From assembly GCA_037443425.1 (NCBI GenBank), contig JBBIOI010000003.1, positions 1 through 64,000 of the forward strand: DNA of 64,000 bases, written 5' to 3'. A program made the translations under genes and the position numbers. The first letter of the stretch is position 1, and every line of letters begins with the position of its first letter. The stretch comes from JBBIOI01 sp037443425 (GTDB lineage: Bacteria; Desulfobacterota; BSN033; UBA1163). Under the pieces are notes generated by a model, which was given only the letters and a program-made list of their open reading frames with translations, had not been told where the DNA came from and ran no database searches. Shown here piece by piece: positions 1-8,914 of this stretch.

Positions 1-97
<97 letters not shown>

Positions 98-137
98 CTA
101 CCTCCTTTAATTTTGAAAAAATTTTTATCTTCCTTTA

Positions 138-213
138 TGGAGCCCACGACCAGGATTGAACTGGTGACCTCATCCTTACCAAGGATGTGCTCTACCAACT
201 GAGCTACGTGGGC
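138..213 (-). tRNA. tRNA-Thr(GGT)
   Basis: Cloverleaf read on the minus strand: acceptor GCCCACG pairs with CGTGGGC, anticodon stem CATCC/GGATG encloses loop TTGGTAA, so the anticodon is GGT. T-arm contains GTTCAAT. The 3' CCA is encoded (138-140). It is the last tRNA before tuf. Confidence 0.95.
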
Positions 214-306
214 CAGAACCAAAATAAATAAAACCTGTCGTTCTAAATCGACAGGGTCTAAAATCAAATTTTATAGAAAAATCATTTTTTATTAAATTTT
301 CAAATT

Positions 307-382
307 TGGAGCGGGAAACGGGGATCGAACCCGCGACCCTCAGCTTGGAAGGCTGATGCTCTACCAACTGAGCTACTCCCGC
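307..382 (-). tRNA. tRNA-Gly(TCC)
   Basis: Minus-strand cloverleaf with acceptor GCGGGAG, anticodon stem TCAGC/GCTGA around loop CTTCCAA (anticodon TCC), T-loop GTTCGAT and encoded CCA at 307-309. It sits between tRNA-Tyr and tRNA-Thr. Confidence 0.95.
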
Positions 383-510
383 GTCTAAAATCAAATTATA
401 TAACTTTTTTAAAAATTTTTCAATCATTAAATTAAATATTTAATAACTTATTGAAATTAAATAAGAAAATTATTTTTAAGGGCTTTCGTATTAAGATCCA
501 TCTGAGGTTT

Positions 511-595
511 TGGTGGAGAGGGGAGGATTCGAACCTCCGAAGGCATCGCCAACAGATTTACAGTCTGTCCCCTTTGGCCGCTCGGGAACCTCTCC
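511..595 (-). tRNA. tRNA-Tyr(GTA)
   Basis: An 85-nt minus-strand tRNA with a long variable arm, acceptor GGAGAGG/CCTCTCC, anticodon loop CTGTAAA (anticodon GTA), T-loop GTTCGAA and encoded CCA at 511-513. The long variable arm fits bacterial tRNA-Tyr. First gene after the promoter at 689-717. Tyr-Gly-Thr-tuf matches the classic bacterial tRNA-tufB order. Confidence 0.95.
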
Positions 596-688
596 ATTTT
601 TTAATATTTGTTTTATTTTATAAGCTCCTCCTGAATTAAGATAGAATGGGAAATCAAATGAGTACACCTTTGGTCGGAATTAATTAAA

Positions 689-717
689 TTTATAACAAAA
701 AATTTTTTTTTTGTCAA
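689..717 (-). promoter_or_regulatory. Sigma-70-type promoter of the tRNA-tuf operon
   Basis: On the minus strand TTGACA (717-712), a 17-nt spacer and TATAAA (694-689) give a near-consensus promoter. The expected start near 682 leaves about 85 nt of leader before tRNA-Tyr. The end of repeat copy 1 lies 9 nt upstream of the -35 box. Confidence 0.8.
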
Positions 718-726
718 TAATTTTAA

Positions 727-926
727 AGGACCTCTGAAAAACTATTTAAAAAATCTTTCATAAATGGGGAGGTGGGGTGAAAAAGCCTTCGAGCGGATAC
801 CTTTATTAGTTTAGCAATATTGATAAATCCCCTTAAAATAATTGGGTTTTTTTTAAAGCGATTGTTAGCAATTTAAACATTAAAAGCCCGCATTCGAAGG
901 GTTTTGAACCCTACCTCTCCAGTCTA
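727..926. repeat. MITE-like element, copy 1 (one end degraded)
   Basis: About 200 bp homologous to 27854-28075 and 57989-58211. The left end (GACCTCTGAAAAAC from 729) matches the family terminus; the right arm is recognisable to about 926 (CCTACCTCTCCAGTCT) but the terminal repeat itself is lost where the dctM stop codon (930-932) begins. It fills most of the 334-bp gap between tRNA-Tyr and dctM. No ORF of note is inside. Confidence 0.85.
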
Positions 927-929
927 ACT

Positions 930-2228
930 TTAAAACCATAGGGCTATTTTTGGAAATAAGTATATGAGGAAAATAGTTAATATGTTCAATAATACATAAG
1001 GAATTGATGCTATCCATATATCAACCATCTTTGTACCTTCGGGCGCCACCCCTTTCATAACAAATAGTGCCAAACCAAAAGGAGGTGTAATAGCCCCTGT
1101 CTCTATATTTATCAAATACATTACCCCAAACCATATCGGATCAAAATCAAGTAATTGGATGAGAGGCATATATATAGGTAGAGTTATCATCATAATGGAT
1201 AAGGAATTCATAAACATACCGAGCAGAAATACTATAGCATGCATTGCTAAAAAAAGTAGAAATCTCTGTTGAGAAAAATTCAGGGCCAATTCACTAAGAC
1301 CAGAAACTCCGCCACTATATGAAAGCATCTGGCTGAAGATATCTGCACCAGCAATGATTAAATATATCATTACAGTCACTCTCACAGTCCCTATCAAAGA
1401 TTTTTTAATTACATCTAAATTCATCCTTTTGTGAGATAAACAAAGCAGGAAACAGCCCAATGCCCCAGTACCAGCAGCTTCTGTTGGTGTAGCAATTCCC
1501 AAATAGATTACCCCGACTACCATAAATATGATGAATCCCACAGGTAATATATACCTTATAAAAGCTGAAACTTTTTCATTAAAAGGATTTCTCTCGACCA
1601 AATAAGGTGGGGCAAGGGATGGATTTAATATACATCGAAGAATGATAAATACTGCATATATAAGAGCCATCAGTATACCTGGAACGGTTATAGCAAGCAA
1701 AGTCTTACCCACTGATATATCACCTACAGCGCACATAAGCACTGCTAATGTGCTCGGTGGTATCATAATGGCCAGACCACCACTTCCAAGAATCGGTCCA
1801 AAAGTCATCATTGAGTGGTAACCTCTTTTTTCCATTTCTGGAACGAGAGATTTCCCCAGCATAGCTGTGCTTGCAATACCTGTTCCTGTTAAAGCAGCAA
1901 AGATTGTTCCAGCTCCAACTGCCATCAAAGAAAGTCGGCCCGGGAATCTTCCAATCCATAGATCGACAGCCCTAATAATGTCTGGAGCAAGTTTCGAGTG
2001 CATGATAAGCTCTCCCATAAGAACATAAAGAGGAATCGGTAATACAGCAAAATTCATAAGTGAGTCCAAGATACTATTTATAAATTGTGACATACCCGGT
2101 CCCAAGCCCCACATCATAGGTGCACCGATTATAATCACAGCAAAGAAACTTAAGGCAACAGGCATTCCCATTAAAAATAAGAGTAAAAGAATACCCCATA
2201 TTAACAATAGGAATAAAGGCCATTCCAA
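930..2228 (-). CDS. dctM: TRAP transporter large permease (DctM family)
   Basis: A 432-residue, almost wholly hydrophobic protein with about a dozen membrane segments, the usual length for the DctM subunit of tripartite ATP-independent periplasmic transporters. Conserved-looking stretches include GMPVALSF near the N-terminus, GTGIASTAMLGK around residues 115-126 and PTEAAGTGALG around 248-258. DctM is the ion-coupled translocation subunit in the inner membrane. It follows dctQ (27-bp gap) and dctP, and is the last gene of a long minus-strand catabolic operon. The substrate cannot be read from the sequence, but the context of an amidohydrolase and a Mo hydroxylase suggests a small organic acid that those enzymes degrade. 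Its stop codon abuts the degraded end of repeat copy 1. Confidence 0.95.
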   Translation of the reverse strand: MEWPLFLLLIWGILLLLFLMGMPVALSFFAVIIIGAPMMWGLGPGMSQFINSILDSLMNFAVLPIPLYVLMGELIMHSKLAPDIIRAVDLWIGRFPGRLSLMAVGAGTIFAALTGTGIASTAMLGKSLVPEMEKRGYHSMMTFGPILGSGGLAIMIPPSTLAVLMCAVGDISVGKTLLAITVPGILMALIYAVFIILRCILNPSLAPPYLVERNPFNEKVSAFIRYILPVGFIIFMVVGVIYLGIATPTEAAGTGALGCFLLCLSHKRMNLDVIKKSLIGTVRVTVMIYLIIAGADIFSQMLSYSGGVSGLSELALNFSQQRFLLFLAMHAIVFLLGMFMNSLSIMMITLPIYMPLIQLLDFDPIWFGVMYLINIETGAITPPFGLALFVMKGVAPEGTKMVDIWIASIPYVLLNILTIFLIYLFPKIALWF

Positions 2229-2254
2229 TTGGCTTACCTCTTAAGACTCAAATA

Positions 2255-2788
2255 TTATTGGTTTTCATTTATACAACTTCTATATCTTTTTAAAAAATCT
2301 TTAGTTCTCCTAATGAATTGTAAAAGTAAAAAAAGACTTCCTAAAGGAATAATTATTAGAACAGTCCATTTGGGGGGTTCTAAAGGCATATTCAAATAAA
2401 GACCTGCTTTCCAGCTTGACCATGTCTCTATGGTTCCATATATCGTTATAAATGCACATATTAAGATACAAATAATGGAATTTATAATCTGGAGGAAAAA
2501 CCTACTACGGGGTCTTAAAAAAGAAAGTACAATGTCTATCGATATATGCCCCTCTTCTCTTAGTAACCAGGCAGCAGCAATGAAAGTTAAAAAGACCTGA
2601 AGGATCGTAGAAACATCTATCACCCAGTTTATAGGAAATCCAAAGGTGTACCTTATTATTACCCGTGCATTAATCCCTAAGGCCAAAAAGATAACCATAA
2701 GGATTGCTGCATTACAGCCAATCTCAAGAAGCGAGTCAAAAATGCTCTTGTTTTTTCCACCTTTCTTTATCAACTTTTCGCTTTTCAT
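2255..2788 (-). CDS. dctQ: TRAP transporter small permease (DctQ family)
   Basis: 177 residues with four predicted membrane helices, the standard DctQ layout, including WVIDVSTILQVFLTFIAAAW and REEGHISIDIV, which resembles the family motif of a GH-x-x-D/V segment after helix 2. DctQ forms the membrane complex with DctM and is needed for uptake although its exact role is unclear. It lies between dctP and dctM, all on the minus strand with short gaps, so co-transcription is likely. The N-terminus is basic (MKSEKLIKKGGKNK), consistent with a cytoplasmic start. Confidence 0.9.
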   Translation of the reverse strand: MKSEKLIKKGGKNKSIFDSLLEIGCNAAILMVIFLALGINARVIIRYTFGFPINWVIDVSTILQVFLTFIAAAWLLREEGHISIDIVLSFLRPRSRFFLQIINSIICILICAFITIYGTIETWSSWKAGLYLNMPLEPPKWTVLIIIPLGSLFLLLQFIRRTKDFLKRYRSCINENQ

Positions 2789-2829
2789 AATAAGTAATAA
2801 GAGATCGGCAAAATTTTATTTTTCATATA

Positions 2830-3807
2830 CTACTTATTTGTAAGTTCAAAAATCTTTCGGGCTATATCAGGTGCACTCTTTGATTGATGTTCATACATAG
2901 CATCATTTATCTTTTTAAGAAACCACTCTCTGTCCGCACCTTTAAATTCTACAACTACCATCCCTGCTTCTACTGCCTTCTTAAACGATTCTTCGTCAAT
3001 TTTGGTATGTTTTGCTTCTGTCTGTGGTGCAAGTTCATAAAGGGTATCAACAAATAGGTTCTGTAAATCTTTAGGGATGGTATTCCACTTTTGAAGGTTC
3101 ATAAATAGTGTTGCTGGTGCAGTTCCAAACCCTGGCTCAATAAAATACTTTGCAACTTCATACAATTTCAAACTCACAATCGTATTTATTCCGCCCCTAC
3201 CAACATCTATCAATCCCCTTTCTAAGGCAGTATATTGCTCGGTGATTTGCATAGCTACTGGCGTCATTCCGAGTGCTGGACCAATGGCATCGAAAACTCC
3301 TGTACCAGAAATACTTAATCCTTTTAAATCAGAAGGTTTTTCAATCTTTTTCTTACTTATAAGATGAAAAAGAGTCCCTGGTTTCATGGGAAGCATGATA
3401 AGATATTTCAACCCTGCTTTCTGATACAACCCGTCAAGGAAGTCATGGGCTCCTGTTTCCCGATGTTTGTAGACCGGGGTCTTTGATAAGGTTAGCATTT
3501 CTGTTCCCTTTAGAAGTCCACCTACAAAATCTGGCGATATGATACACATATCCACAGCACCATCTCTCACTGCTATTGCCTGAGAAAAGACTTTTACAGA
3601 TTCAGGACCACCCCGATAGTTAAACTTTAGCCTTCCGTTTGACTTCATTTCAACCTGCTTGAGGTCTTCGAGTAGCACCTTTGAAATGGGATGATGTCGA
3701 GGAACAAAAGTCACATAATTGATAGTTATAGTTTGTTCAGCTGCCATAGCCAATGAACAGATAAGAAAAAAGACTAAAAATAAAAGAATGAACGTTTTAG
3801 TTTTCAT
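2830..3807 (-). CDS. dctP: TRAP transporter periplasmic substrate-binding protein (DctP family), first copy
   Basis: 325 residues beginning with a signal peptide (basic MKTK, hydrophobic core to about residue 22). The body has the DctP pattern: TFVPRHHPISKVLLEDL near the N-terminus, a central DLKGLSISGTG (the DLKGLK-type motif) and ERGLIDVGRGG around the ligand-binding region. It delivers substrate to DctQM. It is encoded directly upstream of dctQ. A second binding protein (5018-6070) lies in the same operon, so two ligands may feed one DctQM, or one protein may serve a permease elsewhere. Confidence 0.92.
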   Translation of the reverse strand: MKTKTFILLFLVFFLICSLAMAAEQTITINYVTFVPRHHPISKVLLEDLKQVEMKSNGRLKFNYRGGPESVKVFSQAIAVRDGAVDMCIISPDFVGGLLKGTEMLTLSKTPVYKHRETGAHDFLDGLYQKAGLKYLIMLPMKPGTLFHLISKKKIEKPSDLKGLSISGTGVFDAIGPALGMTPVAMQITEQYTALERGLIDVGRGGINTIVSLKLYEVAKYFIEPGFGTAPATLFMNLQKWNTIPKDLQNLFVDTLYELAPQTEAKHTKIDEESFKKAVEAGMVVVEFKGADREWFLKKINDAMYEHQSKSAPDIARKIFELTNK

Positions 3808-3873
3808 ATTATCTACCTCCTTGTATAAGATTTATGTAAGGATTGAAATCTATATAATTATTAATAAAAATCA

Positions 3874-4986
3874 TCATGATTTTTTAGGCCTTTGAATCTG
3901 TTCTTCAGGTAAAAATGGTATTGTTTTTTGCCAATGGACACCTGAAAGGTCTACTCTCCCACAGGCAAACAACCTATCCATTGGTACGGGTAATTTCCAG
4001 ATTTTCGCAGCATTACCGCCTACAATTAAGTTGATCTCATCTTGTGTTGCTAAGTCGAGGTCTTTAAGTCTGTGAATCTGATGAGTTGTCCAACCATACC
4101 AATCAGGTTGATATGGTTGAGGCGCAACCCAATTACGTTGAAACCCTACTCCAGTGGGATTTATATATCTGGCTCCTGGGTGTGTAGGAAAAGATGTCCA
4201 TAGACTGCTTCCTGTGTCACCTCCAGTCCATATAAGTCGAGTTGCTCCAAGATTAGGATCTTTGAGGGCAAATTCATAGTATTCAGCCCGCCAATAACCT
4301 GTTTCAAGATAGATATTATCGGACATAGCTGCTATTCTGCATGCAATGCGGATCTCTTCTGGATATTGTCCCCCACCATGCATCACAACAATACGAACCT
4401 CTGGAAATTCTTTTGAAATAGTCCTTAATATTCCATAGCCAGCATAAGGACCACCCCATTCAGTCTCATGGTATTCATGGAAATCTATAGTAATATCATA
4501 CTTAGATGCTAACTTTGCGATTTGTCTAAATTCATCTAAGCGCTGATCATATGTTGGGTTTTTGCGATTAACACCCATTCCTCCTGGTGCAAACTCACCA
4601 ATTCCCACGAATCTACCTTTTCCCCAATCAGACGTAAGTGCATTTTCAATCTCTTCAAGGGCCAGTTCGATACTCCACTTTGCTTCACCACGAGCGCATT
4701 TTAGTCGCAATGTCTGATCACTACAAACTGCCCGAAACCTTGTGGGATATTTATCCACAATCTGAGCCTGCATCTCATTTGTTGTTCCTGCAAAGCTTGG
4801 CTTGAGAATACCCATATCGACACCATAAACATCCATATCATAGAGAATCATCTCAGAATTATCATAAGGTTCTATTTCTGACATTATCATTTTGAATTGA
4901 CTTTCACTGTCTTTTATTTGCTTTGCCGGACGGTAAAGTGTCGAACCGTGGATATGACCATCAACAACAAAACGACCCATCTTCAT
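3874..4986 (-). CDS. Amidohydrolase family protein (amidohydrolase-2 / ACMSD-like)
   Basis: 370 residues with a metal-dependent hydrolase pattern: VDGHIHGS at residues 8-15 (HxH metal ligands), a middle DFHEYHETEWGG, then VVMHGGGQYP (metal His) and WTGGDTGSS (the late Asp). This is the layout of amidohydrolase-2 enzymes, which catalyse hydrolysis or non-oxidative decarboxylation of cyclic or aromatic acids. No signal peptide, so cytoplasmic. It lies between two TRAP binding-protein genes and downstream of the Mo hydroxylase genes. Ring opening or decarboxylation of the imported and hydroxylated substrate is a reasonable inference, but the specific reaction is not readable. Confidence 0.8.
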   Translation of the reverse strand: MKMGRFVVDGHIHGSTLYRPAKQIKDSESQFKMIMSEIEPYDNSEMILYDMDVYGVDMGILKPSFAGTTNEMQAQIVDKYPTRFRAVCSDQTLRLKCARGEAKWSIELALEEIENALTSDWGKGRFVGIGEFAPGGMGVNRKNPTYDQRLDEFRQIAKLASKYDITIDFHEYHETEWGGPYAGYGILRTISKEFPEVRIVVMHGGGQYPEEIRIACRIAAMSDNIYLETGYWRAEYYEFALKDPNLGATRLIWTGGDTGSSLWTSFPTHPGARYINPTGVGFQRNWVAPQPYQPDWYGWTTHQIHRLKDLDLATQDEINLIVGGNAAKIWKLPVPMDRLFACGRVDLSGVHWQKTIPFLPEEQIQRPKKS

Positions 4987-5017
4987 ATTTATCTCCCTCC
5001 TCCTACATAGATATGAA

Positions 5018-6070
5018 TCACCTTTTTAAAAGCTGTAAAATTTCTTTATATAGTTTTGTCCCTGGTAAACCCATATCATCCATTTCCTTAGCCCATTGTT
5101 CCTCCACAGGTTTAAGTGCCTCCATCCATCGCTTTCTTTCCTCCGGTAAAAGTTCAATAAACTCAATACCTGCTTTTCTTCCAGTTTCAATAGCCAACTC
5201 AGCATCATTCTTATAGGTCTTACTTTGTGCCTCAATTGCCCATGGAATAAGATCCATAATAATCTTCTGGTCAGTAGGAGAAAGGCTATTCCAAGCAGGC
5301 AATCTCATTGCAACAAAATGGGATGCTGAACCAAAGTCAATTTTGGTTACATACTTTACTACTTCTGCGAGTTTAAATCCTCTTAAACTATCAATCGGGA
5401 AAAGAACCCCATCTATTATTTTCTTTTCAAGAGATGTATATATTTCTGGTGGAAATATCCTTTCTGGAGTACCACCCAATGCCCTTATAACAAGAGGTGG
5501 GGTTTTCCCCGAGGGGAATCCTATAATCTTACCTTTCAAATCTTCGATTCTTCTAACTGGTTTATTAACCATTAGGAGATTATTTAGAGCAAATCGACCT
5601 GTCCAGAGAATTTTTATATCTTTAAAATACATTGGAATTAAATATTTCTCGAACACCATATTTCTTATTTCAATACAGGTCGGATCCCAAACATAACCAG
5701 GAATGAGAATAGGAAGATGAAAAACGCTTTCTAAAGGGAAACGCCCGGTTATCCCAACAGGAACAATAAATGCAATATCGCTTATGCCTTTTAAAAGGTC
5801 ATCATACATTTCCGAAAATTTCCCCAGCTGCTGGTCAGGAAAGACAGTGATTTTTATTCTCCCTTCAGTTCTTTTTTCCACCTCTTTTGCCCATGGTATA
5901 ATAAGATTTCTAACCATATGGTGTATACTAGGAAATTCTGTCGCAAATTTCAATTTAATCTGCTTGCCAGGTTGCTGTGCAAAAGTTATGAAAAGAGATC
6001 CATTTAAAACCATAAAAAATAAAGCTATGCTCATATAAAACATGATTATTCGATTCTTTCTAATAGGCAT
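5018..6070 (-). CDS. TRAP transporter periplasmic substrate-binding protein (DctP family), second copy
   Basis: 350 residues with an N-terminal hydrophobic signal segment (about residues 8-31, ending FITFAQQ). DctP features: KLKFATEFPSIHHMVRN, IEDLKGKIIGFPSG (DLKG motif) and SLEKKIIDGVLFP. It is only moderately similar to the dctP at 2830-3807. The two are separated by the amidohydrolase gene, so this is not a simple fresh tandem duplication. It may widen the range of substrates taken up by the DctQM pair. Start is the first ATG after a purine-rich stretch; an internal Met at residue 10 is an alternative start. Confidence 0.9.
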   Translation of the reverse strand: MPIRKNRIIMFYMSIALFFMVLNGSLFITFAQQPGKQIKLKFATEFPSIHHMVRNLIIPWAKEVEKRTEGRIKITVFPDQQLGKFSEMYDDLLKGISDIAFIVPVGITGRFPLESVFHLPILIPGYVWDPTCIEIRNMVFEKYLIPMYFKDIKILWTGRFALNNLLMVNKPVRRIEDLKGKIIGFPSGKTPPLVIRALGGTPERIFPPEIYTSLEKKIIDGVLFPIDSLRGFKLAEVVKYVTKIDFGSASHFVAMRLPAWNSLSPTDQKIIMDLIPWAIEAQSKTYKNDAELAIETGRKAGIEFIELLPEERKRWMEALKPVEEQWAKEMDDMGLPGTKLYKEILQLLKR

Positions 6071-6130
6071 ATCCTATCCCTCCATTTGAAAAGTATCCAA
6101 ACTTTCTATTTGATGTTTGAAGATATAAAT

Positions 6131-6481
6131 TTAACCACCGCCCACAAATGTAATAAAATCTACTCCCATATCCTTATTGATTAAAGTTTCGTCAAAATAA
6201 ACTTCTGGAACTAATAGACCATCGATCACCGCTGCACAAATAAATTCCCCTTCTTTATGATATGCCAACAGTTCCCTTACTGTCATTCCCTCTTTCCAGG
6301 GGATAAACTCAATAACTGCTCCATCAGGTATTTTTACTTTATCAAAATTTTGTTTGGATACATACATACCATTTATTAAAATACCCACAAGAGGTAGTGT
6401 CTGTTTTATTTCAACAAGGAGATCCGAAACTGTCATTCCTTTTCGCCAAAAAATATCTTTTCCCACAATAATACGATCCAT
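6131..6481 (-). CDS. Tandem ThiS/MoaD-like (beta-grasp) protein with a C-terminal GGG
   Basis: 116 residues made of two homologous halves. Residues 12-60 start WRKGMTVSDLL and end VIEFIP; residues 62-116 start WKEGMTVRELL and end VDFITFVGGG. Both halves carry the ThiS/MoaD pattern (a beta strand, GxTV-x-x-LL helix, an I-x-G-x-x-V hairpin and a final V-x-F-I strand). Only the second half ends in glycines, so only one C-terminus could be adenylated and thiocarboxylated. Such proteins carry sulfur for molybdopterin or thiamin synthesis. The position just downstream of the Mo hydroxylase genes suggests a role in cofactor sulfuration there (inference). A ThiF/MoeB-type activating enzyme is encoded at 58734 rather than here. 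Confidence 0.75.
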   Translation of the reverse strand: MDRIIVGKDIFWRKGMTVSDLLVEIKQTLPLVGILINGMYVSKQNFDKVKIPDGAVIEFIPWKEGMTVRELLAYHKEGEFICAAVIDGLLVPEVYFDETLINKDMGVDFITFVGGG

Positions 6482-6543
6482 AAGAAAATGTCACTCTCTC
6501 TATCAGTAAGGCTATAATTTCCTTTTTTTCCTCTTCTAAGAGA

Positions 6544-8901
6544 TTATCTGCATGATAAGATAGCCCTTTTTACCAATGTCTTGATAATCTGGATAACATA
6601 TTTATTCTTAGATAGGGCGATCGTTCCAATGGTCGCAGCCTTACCAGTTGCCTCGGCATTCTCTTCATTTACCTCCCTACCTACCAATACCTCCTCTGCA
6701 GAAACAACTCTAAATGGCAGAGGGGCTACACCATTTATAGCTATCCTTGCTCGATTGACTTTGCCAGCTTTAATATTGATAGCTATTGCAACACTAACGA
6801 TGGGAAAATCGATCGTCTTTCTTATCCTGAATTTTAGAAAGGCCTGCTTTGTTCCCTCCTCAGGTCTTGGGATCTCTATTGCTGTAACAAGTTCATCATC
6901 TTCAAGTATTGTTGACTTCATAACTCCGACTCTAAAGAATTCTTCTGCAGAAACTGTTCTTTTTGTTGTTTTTATCCTTGCACCAAGGGCAATCAAGGCC
7001 GGAGCCAGATCAGAAGGATTTACCGAAACACATCCACAATTAAAACAGCGATTGGCTTCCTCAAATGCCTCTTCCCATATAAATCCAGAAATATCCTCTT
7101 CGTTTAAACTCCTTTCTGAAATTGGTTTGACCCGAATGCCTGTTGAAATAGTCTTTCTGATATAGTCAGGATTAAAAGACAAAAATGAATTGCTATCTTC
7201 AATAAAATATTTAGTTGTTGCTTCTGCTCCTCCTAAAAAACTATTAATTTCGGAGGCAGCCTTTTTCCCAGCTGCGATAGCTTGAATGACGCTTGCTGGA
7301 CCTGTTGTCACATCCCCACCAGCAAAAATACCAGGGATATTAGTCCTTTGAGTTTTATGATCAATTAAAATTAATCCCTTCACCAATTCAAGCTGTAAAT
7401 CATTTCCAATGAATGAAAGATCGGCCTTTTGACCTACAGCCATAAGAACCTCATCAACCTCTTTATATTCCCTAATAGAATCATCCAAACATGGACAAAA
7501 GTTTCCTACCTCATCAAATACAGATATGCATCGAACCAGTTCAACAGATTTGATTCCTCCTTTTGCAACCACCTTCTTAGGCCCCCAGGAAGGCATAAGC
7601 ATTATTCCCTCTTGAAGTGCTTGCTCAATCTCCCATTTAAAAGCTGGCATCTCTTCACGACTTTCAAGACATGCCAAAGTTACCTCTTTAGCCCCCAGTC
7701 GTTTTGCAGTTATTCCTACATCGACAGCAACATTGCCACCCCCAATGACCAAAACCCTTTTCCCCTTTAGATCATAATTTGGAGGTAAGTTACCAGTTAA
7801 AAATGATAGGCCAGAGACCGTTAATTCCTCACCTTCAATACCAATCGAACGCTGGAGCCAGGCACCTGTTGATATAAATAAACTATCAAAGCCTTTTAGC
7901 AAAGAACCCAATGATACATCCTTTCCCACGAATGTTTTTAGTCTGAATTTCACTCCCATTCCTTCAATAGCACCAACAGCCCTCTCGACAATATCCCTTG
8001 GAAGACGGTAGGCTGGAATACCATAGTATAGCATTCCGCCTGCCCTCTCTGCCCTTTCAAAGATAGTTACATTATGACCAAATCTCCTAAGATAATATGC
8101 TGCAGAAAGCCCTGCAGGCCCTGAACCAATGATTGCTACATGATGTTTCGTCTCTTTTTTTGGAATCTCCATTAATTTACTTGCATTATCAAGGATATAG
8201 TCTCCTATAAATCGCTCAATACCTCTTATTGAAACAGATTCGTCAAAGTCCTTACGATTACATTCTTGCTGGCAGAAATGGGGACATACCCTTCCTGTTA
8301 TAGCTGGAATTGGATTGCTCTCTAACAGAATTTTCGAGGCCTCTTCAAGTTTTGTCTCCCTTATTTTACTTAAATAAAGCGGGATATTGACACCCCCAGG
8401 ACAATTAGATTGGCAAGGTGGATCCGATACTTTCGCTGCTCCAAAGACAGAGTGAAAGTGATTCTCTGCAGTAAATGCAGGACAATTCTTCCCTCCTTTT
8501 CTAAGACAGTAAAAAACATTTTCCGGATATCTATAATACCAGCATCTTGTCTCCTGGCATAGATTGCCTCCGATTGTTCCCATATTTCTTATCTGCGGGG
8601 ATGCAACGGCAAGCGCTGCCTGTGATAGGACTGGGTATTTCTCTCTAATTAATTTATCTTCACCTATTTCAGAGAGTTTGGTCAGTGCACCTATCTTTAT
8701 ATAATCATTATCTTCCTTAATCCCGCTTAGCTCTGAGATATTTTTGATATTTATTACCCTTTTTGGCGATCGGGGTTGAGATCTGGCTTTTAATATGTTT
8801 ATTATATCCGTTCCTCCAGCAATTACAATGCTATCTCCTGAAGCAAGACCTAAAATAGCTTCATCAAGTGTTGTTGCATTAAGATATGAAAACCGCTTCA
8901 T
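6544..8901 (-). CDS. Molybdenum hydroxylase FAD subunit (CoxM/HbCR-beta type) interrupted by a GltD-like NAD(P)H oxidoreductase module
   Basis: 785 residues. Residues 1-155 are the first half of a CoxM-type FAD subunit: AGGTD (28-32) and TIGGNL (109-114) bind FAD, and Cys115, 120, 132 and 140 recall the [4Fe-4S] loop of 4-hydroxybenzoyl-CoA reductase beta. Residues about 156-619 are a complete glutamate-synthase-small-subunit-like module: Cys163/167 and Cys206/210/214 for Fe-S clusters, GSGPAG (259-264) for FAD, GGGN (387-390) for NAD(P)H, and AGGD near 527-530. From about 620 (CVSVNPSDLAPAL) the CoxM domain resumes and runs to the end. The usual CoxM length is about 290. The insertion would wire the hydroxylase directly to NAD(P). 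The reading frame is uninterrupted. Neighbours are the catalytic and 2Fe-2S subunits. Confidence 0.85.
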   Translation of the reverse strand: MKRFSYLNATTLDEAILGLASGDSIVIAGGTDIINILKARSQPRSPKRVINIKNISELSGIKEDNDYIKIGALTKLSEIGEDKLIREKYPVLSQAALAVASPQIRNMGTIGGNLCQETRCWYYRYPENVFYCLRKGGKNCPAFTAENHFHSVFGAAKVSDPPCQSNCPGGVNIPLYLSKIRETKLEEASKILLESNPIPAITGRVCPHFCQQECNRKDFDESVSIRGIERFIGDYILDNASKLMEIPKKETKHHVAIIGSGPAGLSAAYYLRRFGHNVTIFERAERAGGMLYYGIPAYRLPRDIVERAVGAIEGMGVKFRLKTFVGKDVSLGSLLKGFDSLFISTGAWLQRSIGIEGEELTVSGLSFLTGNLPPNYDLKGKRVLVIGGGNVAVDVGITAKRLGAKEVTLACLESREEMPAFKWEIEQALQEGIMLMPSWGPKKVVAKGGIKSVELVRCISVFDEVGNFCPCLDDSIREYKEVDEVLMAVGQKADLSFIGNDLQLELVKGLILIDHKTQRTNIPGIFAGGDVTTGPASVIQAIAAGKKAASEINSFLGGAEATTKYFIEDSNSFLSFNPDYIRKTISTGIRVKPISERSLNEEDISGFIWEEAFEEANRCFNCGCVSVNPSDLAPALIALGARIKTTKRTVSAEEFFRVGVMKSTILEDDELVTAIEIPRPEEGTKQAFLKFRIRKTIDFPIVSVAIAINIKAGKVNRARIAINGVAPLPFRVVSAEEVLVGREVNEENAEATGKAATIGTIALSKNKYVIQIIKTLVKRAILSCR

Positions 8902-8914
8902 TTCTGCTCTACTC

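Noticed and set aside
727..926. CRISPR array or rho-independent terminator
   Set aside because: There is no regular repeat-spacer pattern; the sequence is one copy of the dispersed MITE-like family.
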